A stretch of DNA of 64,000 nucleotides, taken from positions 1-64,000 of the forward strand of contig NZ_JADDIX010000099.1 in the NCBI RefSeq assembly GCF_015070855.1. Reading direction: 5' to 3'. Numbering within the stretch: position 1 is the stretch's first letter; each line of letters begins with the position of its first letter. This stretch comes from Pseudomonas lopnurensis (GTDB taxonomy: Bacteria > Pseudomonadota > Gammaproteobacteria > Pseudomonadales > Pseudomonadaceae). Shown here in pieces: positions 48,238 through 59,557 of this stretch. The notes under the pieces were generated by a model that was not told the origin of the DNA, did not search any database, and was given only the letters and a program-made list of their open reading frames with translations. Made by a program: the position numbers and the translations under genes.

Positions 48238-48252
48238 GGATTCGCTCATTTC

Positions 48253-50014
<1,762 letters not shown>

Positions 50015-50166
50015 GTGGCGGGTTCGCCACGATCCTTGCCGGCGCAACTGGCGGGATCATGGCAACCTGTTTGTCATACTGCAGCCCGAGACTGGTAATT
50101 TTGCGATGGGCCCCATTGCGGCAAGCATGTTGCTTGCTACACTTGGCCGTCCTATGGAGTACCGGA

Positions 50167-50664
50167 ATGTTTTGCCAGGCACGCACGATAAGAATAGTGA
50201 AAACGGTGGTGTTGCTGAGTCTGCTTGGCGGCCTGGTGGGCTGTTCCACCTGGTTCAGCGGTGATTTCAAGGACCCCGAGGTCCAGCTCACCAAGGTCGA
50301 AGTGATCCGGGCCAGGCTGTTGGAACAGCAGTTCATGCTGCGCTTTCGCATCGACAACCCCAATGCCCGCAGCCTGCCGGTCCGCGGCCTGGTCTATACC
50401 GTGCACCTCAACGACGTCGAACTGGCCAGTGGCGAGTCCAGTGGCTGGCTGACCGTGCCGGCCAACGGCTTCGAGTATTACGAGGTGCCGGTGCATACCA
50501 ACCTCTGGCGCCACATGAAATACATCGTGCGGCTGTTGGAGAAGCCCGACCGGCCGATCCACTACCGCCTCGATGGCGAGATCAAGACCGGGTTGATGCT
50601 GGGCCGGCGCGTGCACATTTCCACCGATGGCGAGATAATCCCGGGCAACTTTATTCCGGAGTAG
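50167..50664 (+). CDS. LEA type 2 (WHy domain) lipoprotein
   Basis: A 165-residue predicted lipoprotein. The signal segment [13 protein letters not shown] ends in a lipobox with Cys near residue 27. The remainder matches LEA14/WHy: [39 protein letters not shown] and the domain end. Such proteins are thought to protect against desiccation or stress, or act in the envelope; the role here is unknown. TGGAG precedes the ATG at 50167. A longer frame beginning at 50059 was rejected because it puts the lipobox far from the N-terminus. It is followed after seven bases by the SEC-C gene. Confidence 0.82.
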   Translation: MFCQARTIRIVKTVVLLSLLGGLVGCSTWFSGDFKDPEVQLTKVEVIRARLLEQQFMLRFRIDNPNARSLPVRGLVYTVHLNDVELASGESSGWLTVPANGFEYYEVPVHTNLWRHMKYIVRLLEKPDRPIHYRLDGEIKTGLMLGRRVHISTDGEIIPGNFIPE

Positions 50665-50671
50665 TACCCCG

Positions 50672-50860
50672 ATGAACCATGAAGCCCACGTGCATGGTCC
50701 CGACTGCAACCACGACCACGACCACGATCACCACCATGTCCATGGCCCGCATTGCAGCCACGGCCAAGAGCCTGTGCGCAATCCGTTGAAGGACGTCGGC
50801 CGCAACGATCCCTGCCCCTGCGGCAGCCAGAAGAAGTACAAGAAGTGCCACGGCGCCTGA
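50672..50860 (+). CDS. His-rich SEC-C metal-binding small protein
   Basis: A 62-residue protein in two parts. Residues 1-~32 are extraordinarily His-rich ([17 protein letters not shown]). Residues ~42-62 are a SEC-C zinc motif, [22 protein letters not shown], with the Cys-x-Cys and Cys-His pairs. The start ATG at 50672 lies seven bases after the LEA gene stop, and the DUF2489 gene begins seven bases after its own stop, so it is inside an operon. The SEC-C motif of SecA contacts SecB and ribosomes; standing alone it may act in zinc storage or delivery. Function unproven. Confidence 0.85.
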   Translation: MNHEAHVHGPDCNHDHDHDHHHVHGPHCSHGQEPVRNPLKDVGRNDPCPCGSQKKYKKCHGA

Positions 50861-50867
50861 GCCCGCC

Positions 50868-51332
50868 ATGACGCCCCTGACGCTGAGCCTGTTCGTGATC
50901 GGAGCGCTGCTGATCGTCGTGCTGGGCGGTTATGCGCTGTATCTCTGGCGCCGCGTCTGGCGCAACGAGCGCTTGCAGGCGCAGACCCGCGCGCAGCAAC
51001 AGCTGGCGCTGGCGGAGGACCTGCGGATTCTCGCCAGCTGCCTGCTGGATGAACAGCTGCCGTTGATCGAAGGCGCGATCCGCATCAAGGTGCTGCTCGA
51101 CAACTACGACGCCAGCCTTGGCCAACACCCGCGCTGCCAGGTCTTCCAGCTGCTTTTCGAGGCGACCAGGGAAGTGCCGACCCATGCTGCCTGGAAGGCG
51201 CTGGACAAACGCGAGCGGCGCCACCACGAAGCCAATTTCAGCGCGCTGGAATTGCAGCACAAGGCCGAAGCCCGTCGCTCGGCCCGTTGGCTGCTCGACG
51301 AGGCTCTGCCAAAATTCCGCGACGCCGCCTGA
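50868..51332 (+). CDS. DUF2489 membrane-anchored protein
   Basis: A 154-residue protein with one N-terminal membrane helix (LSLFVIGALLIVVLGGYALYLW) and a helical cytosolic part. DUF2489-type blocks are LAEDLRILASCLLDEQLPLIEGAIRIKVLLD and FEATREVPTHAAWKALDKRER. It is the last gene of the nagZ-MTIP-LEA-SEC-C run. No function is known. Confidence 0.82.
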   Translation: MTPLTLSLFVIGALLIVVLGGYALYLWRRVWRNERLQAQTRAQQQLALAEDLRILASCLLDEQLPLIEGAIRIKVLLDNYDASLGQHPRCQVFQLLFEATREVPTHAAWKALDKRERRHHEANFSALELQHKAEARRSARWLLDEALPKFRDAA

Positions 51333-51407
51333 TCGTTCGATCATCATCGCTGCGCGCCCTCTAACCTGATAGCTGCTTTTCCCTGCACGCTCGCACAGGA
51401 GCCGTCG

Positions 51408-53945
51408 ATGTTTTCGCGTCTGCCATTCCCCCTGCTTCGCCTGGCCCTGGGGGCCGCATTCGGGGTCGCCAGCCTCGCCGGTTGCCAGGCCTACCTGGAT
51501 AACCGCTACAGCGCCAGCCTGCCGCCGGAGCAGGGGATTCAGCCGCTCACCGGCTTGGCCGGCAGTGCCAGCATCCGCCGCAATGCGCTCGGCATGCCGC
51601 TGATCGAAACCTCCTCGTTTCATGACGCGCTGTTCACCATGGGCTACGTGCATGCCACCGACCGCCTCAGCCAGATGGTCGGCCTGCGCCTGATGGCGCA
51701 GGGGCGCCTGGCCGAGATGCTCGGTCCCGGCGTGCTGGAGATCGACCGCTTCATGCGCGCGGTGAACCTGCGCCAGAGCGCCGAGGTGCTCTATCGCGAA
51801 GCGTCACCGCGCATGAAGCGGTTCTTCGAGGTCTACGCTCGCGGCGTCAACGCCTATCTGTTCCGCCATCGCGACAAGCTGCCGATGGATCTCGCCGCGT
51901 CCGGCTACACGCCCGAGTACTGGAAGGCCGAGGATTCGGTGCTGGTGTTCTGCCTGCTCAACTTCGGCCTCTCGCAGAATCTGCAGGAGGAGGTCGCCGC
52001 GCTGCTCCTGGCGCAGAAAGTAGGCAGCGACAAGCTCGCCTGGTTGCTGCCGATCTACCCGGACGAGGCGCTGCCGTTCGACGAGGCGGGCAAGCTCGAG
52101 GGGCTTGCGCTCGATGCCAAGGTGCCGGGGCTCGCGGCCATCGAGCAGGCTGCCCGCCAGGTGGCCGAACTGAGCCCGCTCGGCGTGGCCGCTTCGAACA
52201 ACTGGGCGATCGCCGGCAGCAACAGCCGCAGCGGCAAGCCGTTGCTTGCCAACGACACCCATCTACCGCTGTCGATGCCCTCGTACTGGAATTTCATGCA
52301 GATCCGCTCGCCGAAGTTCCAGGCGGCCGGCGTGACCCTCGCGGGCGTGCCCGCAGTGGTGGCGGGTTTCAATGGCAAGCTCGGCTGGGGCATGACCATG
52401 GTCATGGGCGACGGCCAGGATCTGTACCTGGAGCAGACCCGTCGCGAGGGCTCGCGGCTGATGTACCTGGCCGACGGCAAGTGGCTGCCGGCTCGCGAGC
52501 GCCACGAAACCTACTTCATCAAGGGCGAGCGGCCGATCCGCGAGACCGTCTACGAAACCCGCAACGGCCCGCTGTTGAACACGGTGCTCGGCGAGCGCAA
52601 GCATCCCTTGCAGCCGCTGCAACTGAGCAGTGGCTATGGCATCGCGCTGAAGACCACGCAATTCGAGGCGGATCGTTCGCTGGACGCCTTCTTCGAGCTG
52701 TCCCGCGCGCAATCGGTGGACCAGGCGTTCGAGGCGACCCGCGAGATTCGCGCGGCGGCGCTGAACGTGGTGTTCGCCGACCAGCAGGGCATCGGCTGGC
52801 AGGTCACCGGGCGTTTCCCCAATCGCCGCGAGGGGCTTGGCCTGGTGCCTTCGCCGGGCTGGGACGGCCGCTATGACTGGGACGGCTTCGCCGATCCGAT
52901 GCTCCATCCCTATGACCAGGACCCGCTCCAGGGCTGGCTCGGCAGTGCCAACCAGCGCAGCGTGCCGCGCGGCTACGGGATGCAGCTGTCCAGCTCCTGG
53001 TACGGCCCGGAGCGTTACGAGCGGCTGGCGGAACTGGCCGGGCGCGGCAAGCACGACACCCGCAGCATGATCGCCATGCAGTACGACCAGGTCACGCCGT
53101 TCGCCGCCAAGCTCAGGACCATGTTCGAAGGCCCGGGCATGGCCGGGCCGCTGCGCCAGGCGATCGACGCCTTGCCGGCCGGCGAGCGGGAGAGGGCGCG
53201 CGAAGCGCTCGACAGGCTCATGGCCTTCGACGGCAGGCTCGCGGCCGATTCGGCGGATGCCGCGCTGTATGGCGCATTCCTGCATGAAAGCGCGCGGCAG
53301 ACCTTCCTCGACGAACTGGGGCCGGAGGACGGTCCGGCCTGGGGTGCGCTGGTACAGGCCGGCAATACCTCGTACTCGGCGCAGGCCGACCATCTGCTCG
53401 GGCGTGAGGACAGTCCGTTCTGGGACGACCAGCGCACCGCGCAGCGGGAGGACAAGCCGACGATCCTCGCGCGCAGCCTGGCTGCGGCGGTGAGCCTGCT
53501 GGAGAGCCGTCTCGGCAGCGACCGCGGCGCCTGGCAATGGGGCAAGCTGCACAGCGCCACCTGGACGTCCGGAGCGACGCAACTGGCGCCTTACATGCCG
53601 GCCGGGCAACGCCGCGGCATCGACGCCCTGCGCGGCTACCTCGACCGCGGGCCCTACGCCATGGGCGGCGATCACAGCACGCTGAACGCTTCGGCGTATC
53701 GCCTGGGCATGGACTTCGATACCTGGCTGATCCCGGCGATGCGCATCATCGTCGACTTCGGTCGTGACGAGCCGATGATCGGGCTGAACAGCTCGGGGCA
53801 ATCCGGCAACCCGGCCAGCCCGCATTATGCCGACGGTATCGAGGCCTGGATGAAGGCGCAGTACGTGAGCTTCCCGTTCAAGGTCCAGAATCTCGACAAG
53901 GTCTATGGCAGCAAGCGGCTGTTGTTGACGCCGGCCGGCCAGTAG
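51408..53945 (+). CDS. quiP: Acyl-homoserine lactone acylase QuiP-like
   Basis: An Ntn-hydrolase of the penicillin acylase family, 845 residues. QuiP of P. aeruginosa (recalled as the same length) cleaves the amide of long-chain acyl-homoserine lactones. The N-terminal signal ends ASLAGC, a possible lipobox. The alpha-chain part runs to ~262. The autocatalytic Ser263 begins the beta chain in [10 protein letters not shown], followed by [12 protein letters not shown], and [19 protein letters not shown] near the end is family-conserved. AGGAG precedes the ATG. The blocks [11 protein letters not shown] and [14 protein letters not shown] agree with my memory of QuiP. Beta-lactam acylase activity is a fallback. 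No luxI/luxR gene is in the window. Confidence 0.87.
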   Translation: MFSRLPFPLLRLALGAAFGVASLAGCQAYLDNRYSASLPPEQGIQPLTGLAGSASIRRNALGMPLIETSSFHDALFTMGYVHATDRLSQMVGLRLMAQGRLAEMLGPGVLEIDRFMRAVNLRQSAEVLYREASPRMKRFFEVYARGVNAYLFRHRDKLPMDLAASGYTPEYWKAEDSVLVFCLLNFGLSQNLQEEVAALLLAQKVGSDKLAWLLPIYPDEALPFDEAGKLEGLALDAKVPGLAAIEQAARQVAELSPLGVAASNNWAIAGSNSRSGKPLLANDTHLPLSMPSYWNFMQIRSPKFQAAGVTLAGVPAVVAGFNGKLGWGMTMVMGDGQDLYLEQTRREGSRLMYLADGKWLPARERHETYFIKGERPIRETVYETRNGPLLNTVLGERKHPLQPLQLSSGYGIALKTTQFEADRSLDAFFELSRAQSVDQAFEATREIRAAALNVVFADQQGIGWQVTGRFPNRREGLGLVPSPGWDGRYDWDGFADPMLHPYDQDPLQGWLGSANQRSVPRGYGMQLSSSWYGPERYERLAELAGRGKHDTRSMIAMQYDQVTPFAAKLRTMFEGPGMAGPLRQAIDALPAGERERAREALDRLMAFDGRLAADSADAALYGAFLHESARQTFLDELGPEDGPAWGALVQAGNTSYSAQADHLLGREDSPFWDDQRTAQREDKPTILARSLAAAVSLLESRLGSDRGAWQWGKLHSATWTSGATQLAPYMPAGQRRGIDALRGYLDRGPYAMGGDHSTLNASAYRLGMDFDTWLIPAMRIIVDFGRDEPMIGLNSSGQSGNPASPHYADGIEAWMKAQYVSFPFKVQNLDKVYGSKRLLLTPAGQ

Positions 53946-53955
53946 GGCACTGGCG

Positions 53956-54663
53956 TCAGTCGGGCTGTGGCATCGTCCGCGCCACTTCGAGCACGCGAAT
54001 CCGTCCGGGCGCGGGGTAGTGCCAGCGCACGTCCACGTCCCAGAACTGCGCGCCGTAACGCCGCTCGGGCTCGGGCTTCTGGTAGGCCGGGCGCGGGTCC
54101 TGCGCCAGGCACTGTTCGACGAGCTCCACCAGCGGCTCACCCAGGCGTAGCGCCTCGCTGCGCGCCTGGCGCAAGCCGGCCTGCGACCACTCGATCGCGA
54201 TGGTTTCCGGGGCAGCGCTGGCCATCTCGTTGCGCGCGTCGGTCAGGGCGTCGGCATAGGGCACGTAGGGTTTGATATCGAGCACCGGGGTGCCGTCCAG
54301 CAGGTCGATTCCGGAGAGGAGCAGCCGTCCGGGCTCGACCCCGTCGAGCTTGACCACCGACTGGCCGATACCGTTCGGCCTGTGGGTCGAGCGGGTGGCG
54401 AACACCCCCACCATGCGATTGCCGCCCAGGCGCGGCGGGCGCACCTTGAGGCGGGGTTCGCTCTCCAGGGCCTGGTGGAAGAGAAACAACAGCCACACAT
54501 GGCTGACCTGTTCGAGCCCAGCCACGGCATCGCCACTGTCGAATGGCGGCAACAGCTCCAGCACGCCCCGTGCGGCCGGGGCCAGGCGGGGCTGGCGTGG
54601 TATGGCGAACTTCTCCTTGAAGCAGGAGCGGACGTAGCCGATGGGTGAGACGCTGTGCGGCAT
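53956..54663 (-). CDS. trmO: tRNA-m6t6A37 methyltransferase TrmO
   Basis: Adds a methyl group to t6A37 of tRNA-Thr, using SAM bound by a TsaA (YaeB) beta-barrel. The 235-residue protein begins SVSPIGYVRSCFKEKFAIPRQ and has VSHVWLLFLFHQAL. The diagnostic block FATRSTHRPNGIGQSVVKLD is at ~89-108, and LDIKPYVPYAD is at ~128. The C-terminal part includes PRPAYQKPEPERRYGAQFWDVDV. It is convergent with quiP, ten bases apart. The start ATG at 54663 is the family start. Confidence 0.93.
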   Translation of the reverse strand: MPHSVSPIGYVRSCFKEKFAIPRQPRLAPAARGVLELLPPFDSGDAVAGLEQVSHVWLLFLFHQALESEPRLKVRPPRLGGNRMVGVFATRSTHRPNGIGQSVVKLDGVEPGRLLLSGIDLLDGTPVLDIKPYVPYADALTDARNEMASAAPETIAIEWSQAGLRQARSEALRLGEPLVELVEQCLAQDPRPAYQKPEPERRYGAQFWDVDVRWHYPAPGRIRVLEVARTMPQPD

Positions 54664-54981
54664 TGAGGCGGCCTGGATACGGACGGGGCGGGCGGCAAAT
54701 CTTACCCGTTAAGGCCCTTCAGGGGCATCGGGCCGGCAAGGGTCCGGTGTAACGCCCGTTGCGCTTGCCGAACATCGGGCAGGGCCGGGACGGATTATCG
54801 GGTCGTTGGGTGAGCGCAGCGAAGCCCAACGAGCGGATCGTCAGGCTCGCACCCGATATGAGTTGGGCCTCGGCGGCGCGCCCGCGGATCGCTGCCCGGC
54901 CAACCTGCGAGCGGCAGCCGCAATGCCGAGCGGGCGCCACAACGAAAACGCCCCGCGGGTGCGGGGCGTCGGATGGCAGGG
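54664..54981. other. trmO-rimO intergenic region
   Basis: A 318-base gap. It holds a GTTGGGTGAGCGCAGCGAAG...CCCAACG repeat (54804-54831) and the rimO terminator. The rest should contain the trmO promoter; I see no clear boxes and no gene. Confidence 0.55.
54941..54969 (-). terminator. rimO intrinsic terminator
   Basis: On the minus strand, a 9-bp stem ACGCCCCGC-ACCC-GCGGGGCGT is followed by TTTCGTT, starting 13 bases after the rimO stop. Confidence 0.85.
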
Positions 54982-56307
54982 TCAGATCACTTCGGCCCAG
55001 AGGTCGTATTCGTCGGCGTGGGTTACCCGTACGCGGACCTTGTCGCCGGGCTGCAGCGGCCGTTCGCTGTCGACGTAGACCATGCCGTCGATCTCCGGGG
55101 CGTCGGCCCAGGAGCGGCCGATGGCGCCGTCCTCGTCGACTTCGTCGATCAGCACGTCCATTTCCTGGTCGATCTTGCGCTGCAGGCGCGCGGCGCTGAT
55201 CGCCTGCTGGTGCGCCATGAAACGCTCCCAGCGCTCCTGCTTGATCGCGTCCGGTACCGGTTCCAGGCCCATGACCTCGGCCGGTGCGCCGTCAACCGGC
55301 GAATACTGGAAGCAGCCGACGCGGTCGAGCTGGGCTTCGGTCAGCCAGTCGAGCAGGTACTGGAAATCTTCTTCGGTCTCGCCGGGGAAGCCGACGATGA
55401 AGGTCGAGCGGATGGTCAGCTCCGGGCAGATCTCGCGCCACTGCTTGATGCGCGCCAGGGTCTTGTCCTCGAAGGCCGGACGCTTCATGGCCTTGAGCAC
55501 CTTGGGGCTGGCGTGTTGGAAGGGGATGTCGAGGTACGGCAGGATCTTGCCTTCGGCCATCAGCGGGATCACGTCGTCGACGTTGGGGTAGGGATAGACG
55601 TAGTGCAGGCGCACCCACACGCCCATCCTGCCCAGCTCCTCGCACAGCTCGAGCATGCGCGTCTTGACCGGCTGGCCGTTCCAGAAATCGAGCTTGTACT
55701 TGAGGTCCACGCCATAGGCGCTGGTGTCCTGGCTGATCACCAGAATTTCCTTGACCCCTGCCTTGACCAGCCGCTCGGCCTCGGACAGCACGTCACCCAC
55801 CGGGCGGCTGACCAGCTTGCCGCGCATCGACGGGATGATGCAGAAGCTGCAGGTGTGGTTGCAGCCTTCGGAAATCTTCAGGTAGGCGTAATGGCGCGGG
55901 GTGAGCTTGATGCCCTGCGGCGGCACCAGATCGACGAAGGGATCGTGCTCGATGTTCGGCGGCACCACTTCATGTACGGCATTGACCACCTGCTCGTACT
56001 GTTGCGGACCGGTGACCGCCAGCACGCTGGGGTGCACACCGCGGATGTTGTTCTCGTCCACGCCCATGCAGCCGGTAACGATGACCTTGCCATTCTCGGC
56101 GATCGCCTCGCCGATGGCATCCAGCGATTCGGCCTTGGCGCTGTCGATGAAGCCGCAGGTGTTGACCACCACCACGTCGGCATCCTGATAGGACGGCACG
56201 ATCTGGTAGCCCTCCATGCGCAGCTGGGTGAGGATGCGTTCGGAGTCGACGGTTGCCTTGGGACAGCCTAAGGATACGAAACCAATACTTCCAACTTTCT
56301 TCGACAT
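54982..56307 (-). CDS. rimO: Ribosomal protein S12 methylthiotransferase RimO
   Basis: A radical-SAM enzyme that methylthiolates Asp88 of ribosomal protein S12. The 441-residue protein has the N-terminal UPF0004 domain with three cluster-binding Cys ([32 protein letters not shown]). The radical-SAM motif is [15 protein letters not shown] (Cys-x3-Cys-x2-Cys, ~150). A C-terminal TRAM domain begins near [18 protein letters not shown] rather than the MiaB-type sequence supports RimO. The terminator follows 13 bases after the stop. Confidence 0.96.
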   Translation of the reverse strand: MSKKVGSIGFVSLGCPKATVDSERILTQLRMEGYQIVPSYQDADVVVVNTCGFIDSAKAESLDAIGEAIAENGKVIVTGCMGVDENNIRGVHPSVLAVTGPQQYEQVVNAVHEVVPPNIEHDPFVDLVPPQGIKLTPRHYAYLKISEGCNHTCSFCIIPSMRGKLVSRPVGDVLSEAERLVKAGVKEILVISQDTSAYGVDLKYKLDFWNGQPVKTRMLELCEELGRMGVWVRLHYVYPYPNVDDVIPLMAEGKILPYLDIPFQHASPKVLKAMKRPAFEDKTLARIKQWREICPELTIRSTFIVGFPGETEEDFQYLLDWLTEAQLDRVGCFQYSPVDGAPAEVMGLEPVPDAIKQERWERFMAHQQAISAARLQRKIDQEMDVLIDEVDEDGAIGRSWADAPEIDGMVYVDSERPLQPGDKVRVRVTHADEYDLWAEVI

Positions 56308-56492
56308 TGCAGGCCGCCTCGGCTAACGGCATGAAAAAAATAGCGCGCGAGTATACAGCTATCTGAGGTTTTCCGGTCTCTGCCAAGCGACTGGGAACAG
56401 GCCGGTCGTCAGCTGCGGTACACGCAGCGATGGGGAAGGCGGACGACTGACGGGACAGGTTCGCTGCCTGGATCGAGCCAGTCTGTCGGCGG

Positions 56493-56765
56493 CTACTGCT
56501 TCACTACGCGGGGGCGACCTATCTGTTCCATGAGCCCGGGATGGGTGATCTCCAGCTGTGCTTCGATTGTTCGTATCAACTGAAAAAGCTCGGCATGGGA
56601 CAGTGATGTCCCGCAAGGGATGTCGCTCAGGGTGCAACTCACCCTGGCGTCGTCTCGGATGATCACCGTGATGGAGGCTGGTGAGTCCAGCGCAGCATAA
56701 AAGCTGAGGGGGCGAAAATACGCCCGAAGAGCATCGAACGCCTCGGGCAATCGCAACGACTTCAT
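56493..56765 (-). CDS. Small DUF1652-like protein
   Basis: A 90-residue protein with no signal peptide. The pattern of LRAYFRPLSFYAALDSPASI, then TVIIRD, then FQLIRTIEAQLE resembles DUF1652, a small Pseudomonas-restricted family. The ATG at 56765 (KSLRLPEAFDAL) is likely; an in-frame ATG nine codons upstream is the alternative. It is isolated between rimO and a large gene-poor region. Function unknown. Confidence 0.62.
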   Translation of the reverse strand: MKSLRLPEAFDALRAYFRPLSFYAALDSPASITVIIRDDARVSCTLSDIPCGTSLSHAELFQLIRTIEAQLEITHPGLMEQIGRPRVVKQ

Positions 56766-57371
56766 CGCCGAACTCCCATGGCGGGCACGCATTCTCGATT
56801 CCGCGGGAGAGCTACTGAAATATCCGTTCTCACCGATGCAACCTGTCCTTTAAACCCTGTCGGTAAATATCGGCCGCAGGTCGGAGCCCGGGTTCGCGCC
56901 AGGCTGGAAGTTTCTTTTACCTCAGCCGAGTCGGCGGATCGATGCCCTATTCGCTCATTGCCGCGCGTGCTTCTCCATTGGCTGCGCACGCGGAAATGCG
57001 TCCGATGGTATGTCGCAACGCCAATAAGCGAAAGCCCAAGGCACGAAAGCTTAGTGAGTTTGCGGGGAACTTGTGTGTGGTTCCACGATTCTTCCAGCGG
57101 CCCATTGTTTCTGGATGAAACATATCCGACGAGTGGGGCAAGGCTGCGTAACCCCCTTCAGCCAAGCGGCGAAGCGAGCAATCCTGCGACCCGTGACGGC
57201 GGGGCAGGCCCGTCCGGCGTCCCATCCCAGTCCTGCCGGTTCCGAATGCTCTGCCGCCGGGCGGGAACTGTTGAATTCTCCGTGCGGCTCTCCGGTCACT
57301 TTTAAAGGTCGCCCAATTGGTGGCGGCGACCTCCTGATTACCTGATATCCACATATGACAACGGAGGCTCC
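56766..57371. other. 606-base region without a convincing gene
   Basis: The G+C content looks lower than in neighbouring coding DNA. Open frames on both strands lack ribosome-binding sites and recognisable products. The perfect inverted repeat TGTTTC-TGGAT-GAAACA (57106-57122) and ACGGAGG just before the downstream start are the only clear signals. A decayed gene or an RNA leader is possible. Confidence 0.5.
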
Positions 57372-58541
57372 ATGGAGACCATTTCCGGGATTTTCGACAA
57401 CAAAGGCACGCCCTTGGAGAAACAGAAATTCACATGGAAGGAAATGGCCGGCAAGCCGATCAGCAAGCTGGATGACGATGCGTTCACCCGTGTGCGCATC
57501 ATCCTCATGAATGGGGTGGAGACCGATTCGCTGCGCCTCAAGCATGGCATCGCCCGCTTCAACAAGGAGCTGCGCCTGCCGCTGGCCGAGATCCGCCGCA
57601 CCGAGCAGCACCAGGCCACCATGATCAACTGGTTGATCGGTGCCGACCATTCGCCGCTGGAAACCACCGTCGCCTACGAACAGGTGGCCATCGAGGTCAC
57701 CGCCGCGGTGGCGCAGAGCGAGCCCGACCCTTACCAGGCGCAGACCTACCGCTTCGGCTTGCTGGAAGACTTCGACCACCTGTACCGCTACTCGGCCATG
57801 CTCGACCGCCTGGAAGGCAAGGATGCCAACAACATCCTGCAGGGCTATACCGACATCGTCCCGGGGCGCAAGAGTTCCGAACACCATCGTCATCCGGAAA
57901 ACGACATCCGCGACAACTACGAGAAGAACACCGCCGCCCTGATCACCAAGATTCACGCGGCGCTGATCACCGGCGCGGAATACCAGACCCATGACTATTA
58001 CCAGAACATCGGCCCACTGTTCGCCGACCCCCTGGCGCGGCAGCTCTATGCCGAAATCGCCTCGGTGGAAGAGCAGCACGTCACCCAATATGGCTCGCTG
58101 TCCGACCCCAGCGAGAGCCATATCGAGAAGTGGCTGGTGCACGAGGCGATGGAGGTCTACATGTACGCCAGCTGTGCCGAGCAGGAAACCAACCCGCGGA
58201 TCAAGGCGATCTGGGAGCGCTTCCTCGACTACGAACTGGGCCATCTGAACGTCGCCTGCGATTGGTTCAAGCGGATCGAGGGCCGTGACCCGGCGGAGAT
58301 CCTGGCCGGCCCGCTGCCGAAGATGGTGGAGTTCAAGAGCCAGCGCGATTTCGTGCGCCAGGTCCTGGCGGCTGAAGTCGATCTGCGCAGTGCCGGAACG
58401 GCCTACGTCGGCAAGGACAAGGAGCCGAAAAGCTCGCTCGACTATCGCAACCACCTGGCTTCGGAAGGGCTCGCATCGGACATCGTGTCTGCGGGTTACC
58501 AGTGGGCGCCGGGTGGCGAACTGTTCCGCAAGGTTTCCTGA
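57372..58541 (+). CDS. Ferritin-like diiron-fold protein, two-bundle type
   Basis: I do not recognise a named gene. The 389-residue, helix-rich protein has no signal peptide. Residues ~180-300 carry a complete ferritin-like iron-site pattern: Glu184 region, Glu233-x2-His236 (SVEEQH), Glu258/Glu261 (HEAMEVYMY) and Glu288-x2-His291 (YELGH). The N-terminal half (~55-150) has a similar but incomplete set (TEQHQ ~77-81, AYEQVAIE, EDFDHLY ~132-138), suggesting a degenerate second bundle. ACGGAGG precedes the ATG. It is followed after 11 bases by another ferritin-like gene. An oxidative or iron-stress role is inference. Confidence 0.75.
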   Translation: METISGIFDNKGTPLEKQKFTWKEMAGKPISKLDDDAFTRVRIILMNGVETDSLRLKHGIARFNKELRLPLAEIRRTEQHQATMINWLIGADHSPLETTVAYEQVAIEVTAAVAQSEPDPYQAQTYRFGLLEDFDHLYRYSAMLDRLEGKDANNILQGYTDIVPGRKSSEHHRHPENDIRDNYEKNTAALITKIHAALITGAEYQTHDYYQNIGPLFADPLARQLYAEIASVEEQHVTQYGSLSDPSESHIEKWLVHEAMEVYMYASCAEQETNPRIKAIWERFLDYELGHLNVACDWFKRIEGRDPAEILAGPLPKMVEFKSQRDFVRQVLAAEVDLRSAGTAYVGKDKEPKSSLDYRNHLASEGLASDIVSAGYQWAPGGELFRKVS

Positions 58542-58552
58542 GGAGAACGAAC

Positions 58553-59275
58553 ATGGCGACTGCAGCAAAGCTTGGCACCAACTTTACCGGTGTGCAGATG
58601 TCCCCGAAAGATACGCAGCGGCTGATGGAGGCCGTCGAACATACGCATCCCGACGTGGCCGGTGACGACCGCATGCTCATGGTCGAGCGCAGCAAGCACA
58701 ATGAAGAAGCTGAGCGCATCGGCTCGGTGCCGATTCCCGGCTCGGTCAAGGGGATGCTCAAATCCACCTTCGATATGATCAAGGGCAAGAGCCCTGAAGT
58801 GCTGATCGACAAGCTGGGTGAGCGCCTGGCATTCGAACGCAGCGGGGTTCGCCTGTACGACGCGATGATCGCCAAGGTCAAGGCGATGAACATAGTCGGC
58901 TCGGACCTGGTGAAGGAGCTGCAGCATATTCGCGACGAAGAGTTCGAGCACATGGTGATGGTCGAGGATGCCATCAAGACCCTGGGTGCGGACCCCACTG
59001 CACAGACGCCCTGCGCCGATGTCGCCGCGGTCAAGTCCATCGGCGTGATGCAGGTGCTGACGGACCCGAGAACCAACGTCGCACAGGGGCTCAATGCACT
59101 CTTGACGATCGAGCTGGAGGACAATGCGGCCTGGGAGCTGCTTATCGAACTGGCCGAAGCTGGCGGCCATCCGGACCTCGCCGAGGGCTTCGGCAAGGCC
59201 AAGGCTCAGGAGGACGATCATCTGATCAAGATCAAGACCATGGTGCGTCGGGATTTGATCAACGATATCAAGTAG
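58553..59275 (+). CDS. Ferritin-like (diiron) domain protein
   Basis: A 240-residue cytosolic protein with a full set of putative diiron ligands in four helices: Glu95 (LAFERSG), Glu130-x2-His133 (DEEFEHM), Glu187 or Glu189 (TIELEDN) and Glu220-x2-His223 (QEDDHL). The first 80 residues are an extra region with PIPGSVKGMLKSTFD. A perfect AGGAG precedes the ATG, and a strong terminator follows 18 bases after the stop. It is thus the second and last gene of a two-gene unit with the 389-residue protein. Relatives include rubrerythrins and Dps-like proteins, but I cannot place it in a named family. Confidence 0.78.
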   Translation: MATAAKLGTNFTGVQMSPKDTQRLMEAVEHTHPDVAGDDRMLMVERSKHNEEAERIGSVPIPGSVKGMLKSTFDMIKGKSPEVLIDKLGERLAFERSGVRLYDAMIAKVKAMNIVGSDLVKELQHIRDEEFEHMVMVEDAIKTLGADPTAQTPCADVAAVKSIGVMQVLTDPRTNVAQGLNALLTIELEDNAAWELLIELAEAGGHPDLAEGFGKAKAQEDDHLIKIKTMVRRDLINDIK

Positions 59276-59292
59276 GGCAGTCACTTTATTTG

Positions 59293-59318
59293 GCGTACCT
59301 TCGGGTACGCTTTTTTTT
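59293..59318 (+). terminator. Terminator of the ferritin-like operon
   Basis: The perfect 7-bp stem GCGTACC-TTCG-GGTACGC has a stable UUCG tetraloop and is followed by eight T residues. Confidence 0.95.
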
Positions 59319-59360
59319 AGGCTATGTCTGAGCTGGCTGTTGCGGATAGACGTACCCCCT

Positions 59361-59440
59361 GTAGGAGAGGGCGGGGACGCCGAGTCCATGCCCGCGAATA
59401 TTCCAGCGCGCAAAGCTTCGCGGGCACGGCCCGCTCCTAC
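59361..59440. repeat. REP-like pair before the DUF421 gene
   Basis: GTAGGAGAGGGCGGGGAC opens the element and GGGCACGGCCCGCTCCTAC closes it, with internal GCCCGCGAA and TTCGCGGGC arms. It belongs to the same GTAGGAG family as the element inside the repeats at 26427 and 31270. Confidence 0.75.
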
Positions 59441-59557
59441 GGACGCTCAGAACACCTCGACAATTCGAGCAATACGCAATTGGGACAGAGCCTTTTTTGA
59501 CTTGCCGGTTTTACTTGATCCGGCTTTCGGTAAAAACATGGCTGTTATTACGGGAAA

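Noticed and set aside
57106-57122. TGTTTC-N5-GAAACA as a PsrA box
   Set aside because: The half-sites are in the reverse order (GTTTC before GAAAC) compared with PsrA sites.
56778-57305. A 175-codon frame in the gap before the ferritin-like operon
   Set aside because: No ribosome-binding site, Arg/Ser-rich random composition, no family resemblance; kept as part of a gene-less region.
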